Assembly (NCBI GenBank): GCA_021234155.1
Contig: JAJEKV010000008.1
Span: 9,722,305-9,786,304 of the forward strand
DNA: 64,000 bases
Origin: Isoetes taiwanensis
Lineage: Eukaryota; Streptophyta; Lycopodiopsida; Isoetales; Isoetaceae
Direction: 5' to 3'
Part shown: positions 1 to 11,159 of the stretch, in pieces
Numbering within the stretch: position 1 is the stretch's first letter
How the letters are laid out: each line of letters opens with the position of its first letter
Made by a program: the position numbers and the translations under genes
The notes under the pieces: model-generated
Seen by the model: the letters and a program-made list of their open reading frames with translations, nothing else
Told to the model about the DNA's origin: nothing
The model's database searches: none

Positions 1-86
1 AAATTCCAAGTTTTGCATGGAAAACAACAGCCAAATGTATCAACATCTTTAGAAGGATAAATACTAGACTAACACACCATATGCAG

Positions 87-390
87 GTAAAATTACGCCT
101 CAAAACCCACGCAGAGAATGTGCAAGCTGTTCTAACAATTTATGAAGATGTTATTAAGAAAGTAAGTCATGTGAATATTTAGCTTAAATCTATGTAAACT
201 TTTCAATACTTGATTTGAACATTATTGATCTGATTATCAATCTCCTCGGAATTATATGAAGATTGATGGATCACAGCCCAAGGAAACTGTGTTTGCCATC
301 ATTGAGAAGTACTTGGATGATCTAAAGAAGCAAATAACAGATACGAATTTGGCAAAGGCTGGAGAATTTGGACATGGAAAGACACCTTGA
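87..390 (+). CDS. Adenylate kinase, C-terminal end (last two exons; gene runs off left edge)
   Basis: Two exons, 87-161 and 262-390, join in frame across an intron with GT-AG borders (gtaagt at 162, acceptor ag at 260-261). The first encodes VKLRLKTHAENVQAVLTIYE and then DVIKK. The second starts IDGSQPKETVFAIIEKYLDD and ends GEFGHGKTP before TGA at 388-390. This matches the end of organellar/plastid-type plant adenylate kinases (ATP + AMP to 2 ADP), where the part after the lid carries an R-L-x-T-H-x-x-N-V motif followed by the terminal helix with DG..PKE.VF. The P-loop, lid and catalytic residues lie outside the window. Both exons are free of stops and frameshifts, so this is probably a live gene. 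Bases 1-86 look like intron. The hydrophilic tail after the last helix is somewhat longer than I expect for the family. Family assignment is confident; the exact isoform is not. Confidence 0.85.
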
Positions 391-2181
391 TTTTATAACG
401 ATCAGAAATTTTTGATCGGTAGTGCAAATGTATACAATTCCTTATACATTTCTGAAATAACTCAGGGATGAGACTTTCCTACCCACAATTATTACAAGGA
501 TATTATTATTTTAGTTTGCATTTGAATCTGAAAGGACAGGAATTTTACCTGCTGTATTGAAGACTGGATTTTATGGCGAGCACAAAAACCTCGGCTGTAA
601 TTCTGACATCATTACAGCCGAGTAGAAAACAATATCATTTTGCAGTTGGAATCACGGGCCATCAATATGCATGAAATTGATTATCGAACAAATTCAAACG
701 GACAGAACTACGTTTCAACTCAATGCAATTAAAATGTGAACTTGAGAATGCAATAAAATAGTCCCAATACTTAGAATAGTAAACTTGAAAATGCAATAAG
801 AGAGTCATTGCATTTGAATGTCCATGGCGTTGAATGTCGCCTAAAATAAAACAAGGGTGCAGAGGAGACAAGCATCCTCCAAGCAAAATGATATTGTAGT
901 ATTGGGTTGCCCGCGTAGGGCAATCCTTGGGGAGTGTGGGGAGGGACGTATAGAGGGCCACGATTTGAGAATATTGCTTTGGGATTTGAGGGAGCCCTAA
1001 GGACGGCTAAACGGTGTGGATTTTATGGGAGCCAGGCGGAAGGTGGATCTCCGCTTTGGTTGGGTTGCGAGGGGCAGAGGTCCAGGGCCGTTTCCTTGTA
1101 TCAGGGGTAGGCGGAAGGTGGAGATGCAATCTCCAGTTTATTGTGCGAGAGGCAGAGGTCTGGCGTCGAAGGCGAGGAAGCCTTGGATCTGCGTCATCAC
1201 TTGCTTTCCTTGATGCAGTTTTCTTGATGCAATTCTATTCTGATAAGGCGCCTCATATCAGGTCTGTCTTGTGATTTAAATTCCATTTGAATGACAAAAT
1301 ACAATATGAATCAGCGTTCGCTAGGATAACTAGAATCAGTTCTGGCATGTACCATAAGAGATAGATGATCCAATTAATAGATGAATATGTTTAACTTAGT
1401 TTCGATGCTCCATATTTACCTTTGCTGTGATAAAACCCTATGCCTAAATCCTGTGATAAATGTACAAATACAAGGCGAAAACAGGGGGTGTTATGATCGA
1501 GCATTCTAAGGGAGATGACCTTTTGATATGTGGCAACACCAAGGTAGATGGATTCTGTAAAACAAGATAATAGATAGGAATTCTAAATGTTAAGTGTCTG
1601 CTCCAGCTACGTGGCATTGTAAATACAAGGGAGAACATGGTATAATTTGACTAAGTTGTGATAAAGGGTTGGACCCTTCGATGCATGGCAGCTCTAAGGT
1701 TAGCTAGTTGTCAAAGCAAGGAAAGAATTTCAGATTACTTCATATTCTTCCAGGTTTAATTCTGCTCCAGATTGGTCATAACATAGTGCTGAGATATGGT
1801 GTTCGGACAGCATTTTTAAATGTTTAGAAAGATAAACCTTACCTGAAATAGGCTGCCCTATCTTGTTATCTTATTATCCTACTAGCTTATGCCCTATGCT
1901 GTAAATCCATAAATGGGAAGTCCATTATTTGCCACTATGATTGCTTGATAATGAAAGCATGGACATTGCTCTGCCGTTGTGACTGACATGCTTATAACAA
2001 CCTTAAAATAGTGATGATATAGGATTGCATAAAAACATGTTGATTTTTTGTTGCTAAAAATATTTATGCCTTTACATGATTGTGATAAGCAACCTATGTG
2101 TTGTAATAATGAGATAATTGCATGGCAAATCTGGCCTCTGAGGATAAATGGCTTAAAATATGCCTAGAACTTTGCCAAAAT
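391..2181. other. Non-coding stretch downstream of adenylate kinase
   Basis: The first few hundred bases are presumably the 3' UTR of the adenylate kinase; the exact poly(A) site cannot be placed. Open frames here (for example 662-961 minus and 1014-1274 plus) are short, have no family motif and unlike codon use, so I do not call them. A GC-richer patch at 1015-1200 contains the phrase gcggaaggtggag twice about 80 bases apart. Nothing else is recognisable. Confidence 0.5.
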
Positions 2182-2300
2182 TAGGTGAAGGGCGATGAGC
2201 CAAGATGTCTTATAGCTTACCTGATGCCCCTTTCCTTATTACCATTATCATGCTAATACTGGTCTGTTTGGGTGCAGGTAACAAGGACATCTTCTCCTAG
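2182..2300 (+). repeat. 119-nt structured dispersed element, copy 1
   Basis: This block is repeated at 14164-14282 with the same length and roughly 80% identity by eye, while the flanks differ. Both copies share taggtgaagggcgatgagcc at the 5' end and ggtctgtttgggtgcaggta near the 3' end. Inside, TTACCTG (2217-2223) pairs with CAGGTAA (2275-2281). The ends (taggtgaag against cttctccta) can also pair at 8 of 9 positions, which gives a closed structure. It could be a small non-coding RNA, a non-coding exon family or a short transposon. No known RNA family (tRNA, U snRNA, 5S, TPP riboswitch) fits. Confidence 0.5.
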
Positions 2301-3080
2301 CTTCTTTGTCAAGGTTTTGTGCAGCAGAAATGTAACAGACCTGGGCACTTGATGGGCCAGTATATGTACTTATATACGTATGTACACATGTATAACATGT
2401 ATGCAGCATGAGTTCAAGGTTTTGACTCTTTGGAGAAAGGATTGTTGCAGAGCATGAAGGCAGGGAGCAATTCTGGGCAGTTTTTAAGCCCGAACTTTGA
2501 AGCATCATATCTCGGTGACCCGAGATCCTTTTTTAATGATTTTTCTTTTCCTTGAAAGATTTCTAAGTAAACTTTCCAGAATAGGTATCATCAGCCCAAT
2601 TCATCCATATGCAAAAGTTATGACATAAATAGTGATGCTGGATCAAAATTGACTGCACTATATATGTTCTTCTGCAGTGTGATTCTTGGAGTTAGAAGAC
2701 GATCTTTGGAGGCGCAAGCAACGGGAAAGGGTCCAGAGGTTAATACATGAAGAAATTCTCAGGTGGGGTTTTGCTATTGATCAATTGAGATGCTATGAAT
2801 TGCCATGATTAATCTGTACATGACTTTTGCATGCAAATATGATAAATTATGAATTTGTTGGAGGCTCATAAGACTACGGAAGATAACTAGTGAATAGAAC
2901 ATATAGAACATCTCTGGAAGAGCTGATTCTGAGGCAAGAAGGTCTGAGAATGCTTGGAAAGTGCCAACATAGGCTTGAATCAACAAATTTGGCATGTCTT
3001 GAATCTTCTTTGTTGGACGTCTACAACTTTTAGAACTAACCGGTCATGTTCCATTTCCTGTTGTCTATATTTGTTTGATT
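2301..3080. other. Unassigned non-coding DNA
   Basis: AT-rich sequence with a TA/GTACA-rich alternating stretch at about 2365-2405. No gene, RNA or transposon end recognised. Confidence 0.4.
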
Positions 3081-3084
3081 GACT

Positions 3085-3305
3085 TTTCTCTGTGGTAAGA
3101 CGTTAAACTGCCATACCCAAGGTCACGGGTTCAACGCCTCGTTGTGAAAGTGGCCATGCAATGTAAAGTTGGTGGGGGAAGGACCCACTTCAGCAATGTA
3201 AAGTGGTGGGGGCAGGACCCATCTGGGTGTGTTGTAAAGTGTCACATGTCCGATAGGACGCTGCCTTGTGGCGTGACGTTAAAATCTCTTCTTCTTCTTC
3301 TTCTA
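3085..3305 (+). mobile_element. SINE-like element (tRNA-type B box, CTT-repeat tail)
   Basis: A promoter-like head (ggtaagacgttaaactgcc) is followed after about 20 bases by GGGTTCAACGCC, close to the RNA polymerase III B box GGTTCRANNCC. The body holds a partial internal duplication (gtaaagttggtgggg at about 3161 and gtaaagtggtggggg at about 3198). It ends in gacgttaaaatct followed by a run of CTT units (about 3288-3304), the kind of 3' tail found in some plant SINE families. No open frame. The A box is weak and no clear target-site duplication was found, so exact ends are uncertain. Confidence 0.5.
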
Positions 3306-4740
3306 TGTTGCTTTGGTTTAGTTATTTTGTGCTAATCTAAGGAGTTAAATAAGAAATAAACCATTGGGATGGGCATCAGTTGCCTTGCATGTGGATGGAA
3401 TCAGTATAGACTACATGTAATAGTAAGGAAATGCATTACTTTGAATGATTGTAATCTAATTAAATAATGAGAAATATAAGGATTATTAGTTGCATGTTTA
3501 AATCCCTTTTCTATGGAAAGTAGGTTTATAGTAAAAATATTAAAATCATAGCTAATGATTGAATTGTAACTGTTGAGATGGAACTTTTGAAGTAAGCATG
3601 ATATGGGATTGAGAAGTTTGACCAAGAGGGTCATAGGAAGCTTATGGGGGCTTTTGAGTATGGCTATGGCATGGAGCACTGTTGAGGTAATAGATGTACA
3701 TAGGTGTTGGATTCACATCAATATGACAATCAGGCTTGTGACTTCCTCGACATGTTGGATTGCTATCAAGGTCTTCATCGCTGAGTTGCTACCTCGACAT
3801 GGCATAGGATGTATGAGTAAGTTTGGCAAGAGGATTACATGAAGGAAAATATGGTAAGTTAAGCCAGGAAGGATATTTTGGGATGGGTTTGCATCTTGAA
3901 TGGAGCATTGTAACTGTAATTTGTACATTATAGTGTGTACATCTAGATATGAACTGTTAACAAGAACAAATTTTCTAGCCCCTATATTACCCATCACCTG
4001 CATTATTAGACCAACCAAATTGTTTAACATCTGAATTTGTTGATATATCTCAAGTAGAAATTCCTTTAATTTGCTCTTGATAGTTGGATTAGAGCCTGCC
4101 TAAACCGTTCAGATGTGTACATCAATTGTATAGAAAGAACCATGATTTTTTAGAGTATGGCAAGAAAGAACCACATTCTCTATGATAAACGCAAACTCTA
4201 GGGAGGTTTGTGCAGATTCTGGCAATGTGAGATCATTATACAGTGGCAACATTCCTATTAGGTTGGATGAGCCGTCAAATTTGGATGAGCCGACAACTGA
4301 GGCCACCAAGATGTTAGTCTCAATCGACCATTTCATTTATTAAGGCTAGAAATGGGTATGTCATCTGTACTAGAATGTGGAAAGCATGCACATATGGCTC
4401 AAAAAACCATTGCTGCAATGGCATATCTATGCTTCATTGATGGTGCGTGGTTCATGCCCATATATCAATTAATGTGATGTCATTCCTTACGTATGAGTAT
4501 AAATCCCTTGTGATAATGACATTAACACTACTATAATGGGTTTCTGCATCCTGCATCAGGGATTTGGTTCTAGCACCTAACCGAATCCCCTCCTCAAACA
4601 ACCTACAATCTAATGTATCTCATGACATTATATTGGTATTGGTACATGGTTGGAGAGGCATCAATCGGTTTTCCAACGGGCAACCCATTGATGCATTAGC
4701 ATCTTGTTTTACAATAGATTAAAGGAAATGAGAGGTTATG
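3306..4740. other. Unassigned non-coding DNA
   Basis: Moderately AT-rich sequence without a supported gene. The frames 3603-3842 (+) and 3713-4030 (-) overlap one another and match nothing I know. Just left of 4740 lies the possible junction of the inverted LINE segment described next. Confidence 0.4.
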
Positions 4741-4760
4741 ACAGACATTGAAAACTCACT

Positions 4761-6446
4761 TTATTCACTATTTGCATTCGCCACTTCAGGTCCGGTGGTA
4801 GTGGTGGTCCCAGGGGGAGCGGCAGATGTGGATGCCTGTGCCGCTGGGGCCCCCTCAGAGGGGACTCGAGGGGCCGGAGTGCCTGCATCCCTGTTTGGCT
4901 GCCTGAATTCCCGCATCCTTCCCCGGACCAGCCTCGCTGCCCCTCCATGTCTGCGGCAGTCCCTGACTTTGGTCAGCTCACGCCTTCGGGTCTCTTGCTG
5001 TGTTGGAGTCAAGTCCCGGTCAACGTACAGAGCCGTGCCCTTCAACTTCCGGCCCTGACGCAGGATGGCCACCCGCTCTGGCACACTCTCAACTGTGAAG
5101 ATGACCACCCGGGGGCGATCAGGGCACTGAATTCCACGACGACTCGCCTTTCTAATGGTCACAGGTGCTGGGAACATCATCCGGTCCAAGATGCAGGTGC
5201 GGAGTCGGAAGTGAGATGTTCTCCCGACTCCTCCGGCCGCCTCCTCGACTACCACATTGCGGCTCTGGCGCCTCTGTTCTCGAGTTCGGCGGGGGCACTG
5301 TGTGTTGATTGAGGTGGGTGAGGCATAGGGCGCGGGCCGGCGCCCGGGTGGTGGCGGCCCTGGCTGATCTCGGGATGTGTCCAGCAGGCGGGTGTTGCGG
5401 GGTGACGCCTGTAGGTTGGTGGGTTCGCGGGGTTGGTGTGTTCTTTGTTGTGGTTTCTGTTCTCCGGAGTCTGGAGCTCAGCTCTTGCAGGACGTTGTCA
5501 TGTCTTGCCATCTCCCGCGTGCAATGGCAGAGTTGCTCATGTGCCTCGGCCTGGAGGCCCTTGCCTTGCTGGCAACCAGCAAGCCCACTGTAGCTCCCGT
5601 CTCGTGCTAAATCCTTACTCCAAGGCTTCAGTTACGCCCGGCTAGCTTCCAGCGGCACGGACTCCTTGTCTCCGCGGTGGTGGCCTCGCAACCTCGGCGG
5701 AGGGCGGCTTTGTGCTCCTCGTGCCGTGGCCTTAGCCTCCTCAACCTCGGCCTGGATCCGAGACAGGGTTACGAGTGTCTCCTGCTCTACCCGGTTCCTG
5801 TCCTGCGTCCCAGCTTCCATAGCTGCCAACACGGTGTCTACACGCCCCCTCATAGCTGCAAGCTCCTGCTGGTAATGGCTGTCTGTCAAGTTGCAGCAAG
5901 TGGATGCTATCATCGCGCCCGCCATGCGCGATCCTCCAGTGCGTGATTAAATGCGTTTTCGGCACCAACATTTGCTGCTTATCCAGAGATGTTATGTTCT
6001 CCACCTCTATCGGGGGCACGCAAGGCATGCACCGCTGGCCTCAACCCTGCGGATGCGGCTCCAAGGTTCGACCGGGCGGATTGCCTGTGGGCCCCCTTTG
6101 TCGTGGTCGACCGGGCCTTGGCTCCCGGCCTCCCTCTTCTTGGAAGACGCCCTCCCTGCCCGGTGAGGCCTCTTCCTTGGTGGCCCCGCTTCATGGTCTT
6201 CCCGCAGGGCTTTGCCTGCGTGGGGTCAACCGGTGGTTGGTGTGTTTGGGCCTTCCTGTGATGGGTTGGTGTGGTCCGAAGCAGCTCACCAACCAAGTGT
6301 GGGTCCACACACGGACCGTGTCTCGTGGCCATGAATTGGGGTATGACTTGGACCACGACAGGTCAAACAGGGTTTTAGGTAGGCTATGGCAGGGGCTTAT
6401 CAGGTCCGGGTGGCTAGGCGTCGCGGGGCGGTGGCCGTGGCCCTAG
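4761..6446 (-). pseudogene. LINE ORF1-like protein, frameshifted, antisense to the LINE ORF2
   Basis: Read on the minus strand, consecutive frames give an Arg/Gly/Pro-rich basic N-terminus (6356 to 5979), then a charged helical stretch likely to form a coiled coil (5925 to 5632, with AAMRGRVDTVLAAMEAG and LSRIQAEVEEAKATARG). A Pro/Thr-rich linker (5511 to 5152) and a C-terminal part (5255 to 4761) follow. The last part contains RPRVVIFTVESVPERVAILR, GRKLKGTALYVDRDLTPTQQ and ETRRRELTKV. This resembles the RRM plus C-terminal RNA-binding region of L1 ORF1 proteins, where an R-x-x-I-L motif precedes DLT-x-x-x-x-x-RREL. ORF1p is an RNA chaperone that coats LINE RNA. At least three frame changes make it a pseudogene. 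No ORF2 lies downstream on this strand; the matching ORF2 candidate starts at 7.6 kb on the other strand. Confidence 0.6.
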
Positions 6447-6618
6447 GCAAGGCCAAGAGGCGCTTGGTTGGGCTATGGCAATGTCGTAGATGTTGGAGCC
6501 TAGCTCAACATTAATTTGTATGCTCTGACTGCCCAAATTAGGGTTGGGAGCAAAGGGGCTGAAAGGGGGCAAAAAAAGGAAAGTGGCTAATAGACTCCTG
6601 GATATCTGGTGTGTACCG

Positions 6619-7560
6619 GCTGCCACAAAAACCCTAACACACAGCCCGGAAAAGTGCAGATTTGAGCACTAAAACAAAGACAAGCATGCAGGTATCATAA
6701 ACCTTTGGAAAGCTCTCTGAACCAGCTTTCCAACAAGCCCAAGCACATGAAAATCTGACACCGGATGTGAGAGATACAGTCCGTCAAAGTGTCCACCGGG
6801 TTGCCACATAAACCCTATCACACAGCCCGGAAAAGTGCCAATTTGAGCACAGAAACAAAGCCAAGCATGTAGGTACCATATGCCGTTGGAAAGATCTCTG
6901 AACCAGCTTTCCAACAAGCCCAAGCACATGAAAATCTGACACCGGATGTGAGAGATATGACCGATCAAAATTCTGCCGCAAGACGAGACCAATCGAATAC
7001 TTACTAAAACATACGCCAATCCCTATATTGGTGTCGGACTTTCATCAACAACACCATCAGGAATTAGGGTATGAATTAGTAAAACATTCTCGTAACCTTC
7101 AATAAGAGTACAACGCACACCTTTCAACACCGCGTGGCCAAGGCCAACAACGGCATCAGGCGAGGGCTATACTTCTCAAAGAAGGAAGAAGAAGGGCTGC
7201 CACAAAAACCCTAGCACACAGCCCGGAAAAGGGCAGATTTGAGCACTGAAACAAAGACAAGCATGCAAGTAATCATACACCGTTGGAAAGCTCTCTAAAC
7301 CAGCTTTCCAACAAGCCCAAGCACATGAAAATCTGACACCGGATGTGAGAGATACAGTCCGTGGAAGTGTCTACTGGTTGCCACGTAAAACCCCAAAGAC
7401 ACAGCCCGGAAAAGTGCCAATTTGAGCATAGAAACAAAGCCAAGCATGCAGGTACCATACACCGTTGGAAAGATCTCTGAACCAGCTTTCCAACAAGCCC
7501 AAGCACATGAAATCTGACACCAGATGTGAGAGATATGACCGATCAAAATTCTGCCGCCTT
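6619..7560 (-). repeat. Two dimers of a ~180-bp repeat, possible LINE 5' UTR monomers
   Basis: The phrase cacagcccggaaaag recurs at about 6641, 6821, 7217 and 7400. Each is followed by tttgagcac, aaacaaagmcaagcatg, ccagctttccaacaagccca and ctgacaccggatgtgagaga. Spacing is about 180 and 184 bp inside each dimer. The two dimers (6619-6973 and 7195-7560) are separated by a different 215-bp element. No coding potential. The position between the inverted ORF1-like part and ORF2 suggests tandem 5' UTR monomers of the LINE, but that is inference. The strand given is the one on which they would lie upstream of ORF1. Confidence 0.65.
6975..7190 (+). repeat. ~215-bp dispersed element, copy A
   Basis: Shares ctaaaacatacgccaat, tcaacaacaccatcaggaat, tagggtatgaattagtaaaa, agagtacaacgcac, ccgcgtgg.aaggccaac and gagggctatact with the reverse complement of about 17300-17495, at about 80% identity by eye. 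Copy A sits between the two repeat dimers; copy B sits inside Helitron 1. Probably a fragment of a mobile element. No frame, and no terminal repeats seen. Confidence 0.6.
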
Positions 7561-7629
7561 AAGGAAGGTCATATCTCTGGATAACAACACGCCAAACAAG
7601 CTGGAAATATATAGGGATCGTGCCTCAGC

Positions 7630-8450
7630 GTGGTATCCTGGAATTGCCGTGGCTTTCCATGGCAGAAGGGGGACATTCTCAATTCCGTCGCCACGGACAT
7701 GGACCTTATCTTCCTCATGGAAACATGGGAACATGCTGGTCACAGGCTACCTGATTTGCCAGGATACCAGCGCTACTCCGTCTTCAATGAGTGCACCGGG
7801 AAACGAGGACACGGAGGAATTGCGTGTTACTACCAGACAGCCTTGGCCCAATCGGTCTCCCTGTGCAAGGCAGACAGGCACAACAGATACATGTGGGTAC
7901 GAGTGCAGAACAGCGATGGCAGCCCTCTCTTTGTGGCGGCTTGCTACTTCCCACATGCTGAGAGCAACTTTTACCACACGGGTAAAAGCATACTACGGTG
8001 TACCACTTTTGGAACCCTCAAAAGTACCTACACTAGGTACTTTTAAAACTGGTACTTTTTGTTTTCTCTTTCCATTAAAATCAATCGAAAATTCTTGAAT
8101 TGAAGGTCAATAACATGTCAATATATAGTATTAGATGATAACAATACTATTAGAGACTAATATAAATGAATTAACTCGCCAACTTATTATTTATTGCAGC
8201 ATTTATGCAAGTTCCCAGTACCCAGTGCTGGGTACTTTTCTGGGTAGTTTCGCACTCCCTAAAAAGTACTTTAGATGGTACACCCTAGCATGCTTTCACC
8301 CACACGCACTTGGATGTGGACAGGCAGGAGCCCTATGTCGATCTATATGATGACATACAACAGTACAGACAATTGGGCAAGGTCATGTTGCTTGGAGATT
8401 TCAATGCGCGCACAGGGGCAGAGCAGATCCCAAAATTCGCACCTCTAGCT
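7630..8450 (+). pseudogene. LINE ORF2 endonuclease domain (APE type), split by a MITE
   Basis: The frame starting near 7630 gives VSWNCRGF, the N-terminal strand of APE-like LINE endonucleases (W-N-C-R-G). It continues with DLIFLMETW (catalytic Glu), GGIACYY and AACYFPHAESNFYH, and is broken at about 7992. It resumes after the MITE at 8292 with PYVDLYDDIQQYRQLGKVML and LGDFNARTG. The last is the G-D-F-N-A-R motif with catalytic Asp and Asn. The enzyme nicks target DNA to prime reverse transcription. Frameshifts after about 8450 end the readable part. Between 8450 and 9380 only stray pieces can be followed (for example CPINRDRWPGESRLPPSPLF). Confidence 0.8.
7993..8288. mobile_element. 296-bp MITE-like element inside the LINE endonuclease
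   Basis: The left end CTACGGTGTACCA is the inverted complement of the right end TGGTACACCCTAG with one mismatch. The flanks read cata on the left and catg on the right, so the target duplication is short (TA/CA or CATA/CATG with one change). Inside are two further hairpins: AAAAGTACC with GGTACTTTT at about 8020, and AGTACCCA with TGGGTACT at about 8219. The centre is AT-rich and non-coding. It interrupts the endonuclease frame between residues of the strand ending in YHTGK and the FTHTHL stretch. The superfamily is uncertain (Stowaway-like if the duplication is TA). Confidence 0.7.
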
Positions 8451-9379
8451 GAGGATGTGTTGCAAATGGACCCTGCAGAGATGGTTTGGCCAAGGGCGTC
8501 GATGATGACGGCCGGTGACACGCATGGCCGGCAACCGCCGTTGTCGGGCGATATCTTTGACCTGGTCATTTGCAATGGGTCGGCACGCTGGCGATCCTCC
8601 ACCGCTTCACTTGTAGACAGAGAACCAGGGGGGTGGCACCGGTGTGGTGGATTACGTGCTAGCAGACGAGCAATGCCTACACTTGATCACTGCCCGATTA
8701 ATCGGGACAGGTGGCCGGGCGAAAGTAGACTCCCACCATCACCCCTCTTCTTGCAGATAGATTGGCGGTGCCAACCGAGCACCCATTGCCCCAACACCCC
8801 ATGTACCACGGTTGCGTCCGGACTATGATCATGCGGCGGTCTATGCGAGGATGCTTGAGCATGAGTCGCCGGAGTGCCGCAGCTCCCCACACACTTCAAC
8901 AGCAGACGGCCCGGTTGAACCAAATCCTTCCGAGGGTAGGGGACAGATGCTTCGAGAGGCCGCCTCGACGATCCACGGGGGCTGCAAACCACCTTCCCCG
9001 CAATCACCGGTTCGATGATCTAATGTCGGAGTCAAACGATGGCTCCGCCAAGTCTTTGACCCCACCATTCGCTCAAGCAGTCCGTCCAATAATACCGCTC
9101 CTTCCTCAAGACCAAGAAAGCTGTACCTTTAAGAAAGCACCAAAGAATGTGATGTTTGGTCTACTAGACCGCCACCCTAGGACCTTTCGAGAAAGGACTT
9201 GAGTAAGCCCCCACCCACACCGGAAATATTACCCCTAACAATGGGTGAGATACTTGCAAAGCAACTGTGATGACCCAATGGGAAGCCGCACCGCATACTC
9301 CTCCATGCATGTGCCTAGCAATCGGGTCATTCATCAAGGGATGTCATAATGGGCCTGCAACGCCTCGCTAATCCGGAAG

Positions 9380-10218
9380 GCGCAGATTTGGATGGTATGC
9401 GCAGAGCTTCTCAAGTGGGTCGGGCCCCCAATGGTGCCGGGTTCTCACAAAGACTCTTCAACGTGGCATTGCAAGAAGGCTTCCCCCCGACCGGACTACC
9501 AAAGTAGAGTTGTGCCCATATACAAAGCGGGGGACCCCCACGCCCGACCAACTATCGCACCATTATGGTCGGGCTCTCGCCTTTGCCAAGTTGCTTGCCG
9601 ATTCTTGAGCAAATGACGACACTTTGGGCGAGGATGGAGAAGTGCGGGCTCTCACGCCAGTAGGGTTCCGCCCCATTCTACTATTGACCATATCTTCACT
9701 CTCTGCGAACACTCATAGAGGATAGCCTAATCAACGCCAGAATCCGCATCGCTGTTTTGTGGATTTCGCAAAGGCTTTTGACACAAAGGCTGCCTGATAA
9801 GTTGTGGGACGATTGAGACAGCTAGGGACCCCGCCGACTTCTGCGTAATGCTATATACGCACTATCATACGAGGCTTGCTCCGGCCGCCTCACACCGCTC
9901 GGGGAGCCCGCTGTTAGTAGCATTGGGGTGCGCCAGTGCCCCTCTATCCCCGACGCTCTTGCTTGTACATTGACCAGCCTAGAAGAATGGCTAGCCGAAA
10001 GCACCGGGAGGCGCCAGCTTGATGCACCACATAATCCGGCAACTCATATATGCTGATGATGTTGACCTGCTCGCATATACCCCAGAGGACATGCAACGCC
10101 ACCTGGATGCTTTGGACACTTTCTGCCAATTCCTTGACATGAGAGTTAACTTGGCCAAGACAAGGGTGCTGCTGGTCCCATCATCCCGGCACCCACGCCT
10201 TCCCTCATTCACTTACCA
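9380..10218 (+). pseudogene. LINE reverse transcriptase, fragmented
   Basis: Pieces of a non-LTR reverse transcriptase appear in order: VVPIYKAGDPHARPT (finger motif P-I-x-K-x-G-D) at about 9505; TIDHIFTL at about 9685; CFVDFAKAFD (motif A with catalytic Asp) at about 9757, seen only after frame changes; and LIYADDVDLLAYTPEDMQRH (motif C, Y-A-D-D) at about 10048, followed by FCQFLDMRVNLAKTRVL and LPSFTY. Stops and shifts lie between each. The frame runs to the CACTA insertion at 10219 and resumes at 24171. Confidence 0.85.
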
Positions 10219-10760
10219 CACTACAAGAGGATAGGCTTTTTGTGTCAAGCCCTGCGTCACTACCTTTTAAGGTTCGTCAGATTTGTGTCAGAAGCTTGAA
10301 AGTGACACAAATTAATTTGATTTCGTCAACACTTGTGTCAGTATAGCTGTGTCAATAACAACGTCATTTTTGTCACATATTTGTGTCAAAATTTTATTAA
10401 TTTTTCGTTAGCATTTGTAATGATGATTACATCATGTATTGTGAAAGGATTGTGACATAATTTAAGTCAAGAATAACAATAAGTTTATGTCCACATAACA
10501 TCGCTAGTTCTAGAGTTTTAATTCAATTTTGTAATGCTTTTGTGTCACATTTTATGATAGCTTCTTGTCATCTTTTGTAAAACGTTTGTGTCATTTTACA
10601 GTGTCAGACACATCGGCAATTTTATATCAATTTTCTATTATATATTACGTATCATGATTGCATCAAAGAAGTGTCAATATAGTGACATTGTGAATTAGAA
10701 ATGCATAGACATCTTGACGCAAAAGGGGCTAAGTCTGACACAAATGTGCCACTAGCTAGT
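10219..10760. repeat. Left terminal and subterminal repeat region of the CACTA element
   Basis: After the CACTACAAG terminus, TGTGTCA or its complement TGACACA recurs more than ten times in about 530 bp (for example near 10249, 10276, 10302, 10329, 10382, 10542, 10737). These direct and inverted short repeats match the layout of TnpA-type binding arrays in CACTA elements. A separate short direct repeat, cacaccatactatgca, occurs at 10813 and 10861. Confidence 0.75.
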
Positions 10761-11038
10761 ATGAGGAAAACAACATTGCAAATAAACATTTTATAGTATT
10801 CAATTAGATTGGCACACCATACTATGCATACCCTATTAGACCTTGACTTCAACCTCAATGCACACCATACTATGCACACCTTATTACAAACTATTAGTGC
10901 ATTCTACGAATGATCTTGCAGAAGCTTTGGAAAATGAAAAGCATCTCGTCTTAAAAGGGCAGTTCAAGAAGATAAGTAGGGACACCTTCCGACTTGGGAG
11001 CATTGCTGGCCTATCATTTACAAGTTCCCAAATTATAC

Positions 11039-11105
11039 ACATATGCATATATGTTCTTAGGTGTTTATTTAGTTGTATAACACCTAAGAATATATATGCA
11101 TATGT
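11039..11105. repeat. Near-perfect 27-bp inverted repeat (hairpin)
   Basis: The left arm 11039-11065 (acatatgcatatatgttctt then aggtgtt) is complementary to the right arm 11079-11105 with one mismatch, around a 13-base loop. It lies next to the DUF4218-like exon of the CACTA transposase. It could be a small hairpin element or a foldback RNA. No gene in it. Confidence 0.7.
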
Positions 11106-11159
11106 GAAATACATAATATCATCAGATCTATACATAATATAAGAAAAAGAAGCATAGTG

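Noticed and set aside
2211-2230. Similarity of cttacctg to the 5' end of U1 snRNA
   Set aside because: Only eight bases, explained by complementarity to a donor-like site. The rest of U1 is absent in both copies.
4738-6446. Plus-strand frames of 90-180 codons over the LINE ORF1 region
   Set aside because: They are shadows of the minus-strand ORF1-like protein in GC-rich DNA. Only the minus strand shows recognisable motifs.
6669-7546. Minus-strand frames of 65-116 codons with repeated LGLVGKLVQRSFQR
   Set aside because: The protein repeat only mirrors the 180-bp DNA repeat; there is no family and no start context.
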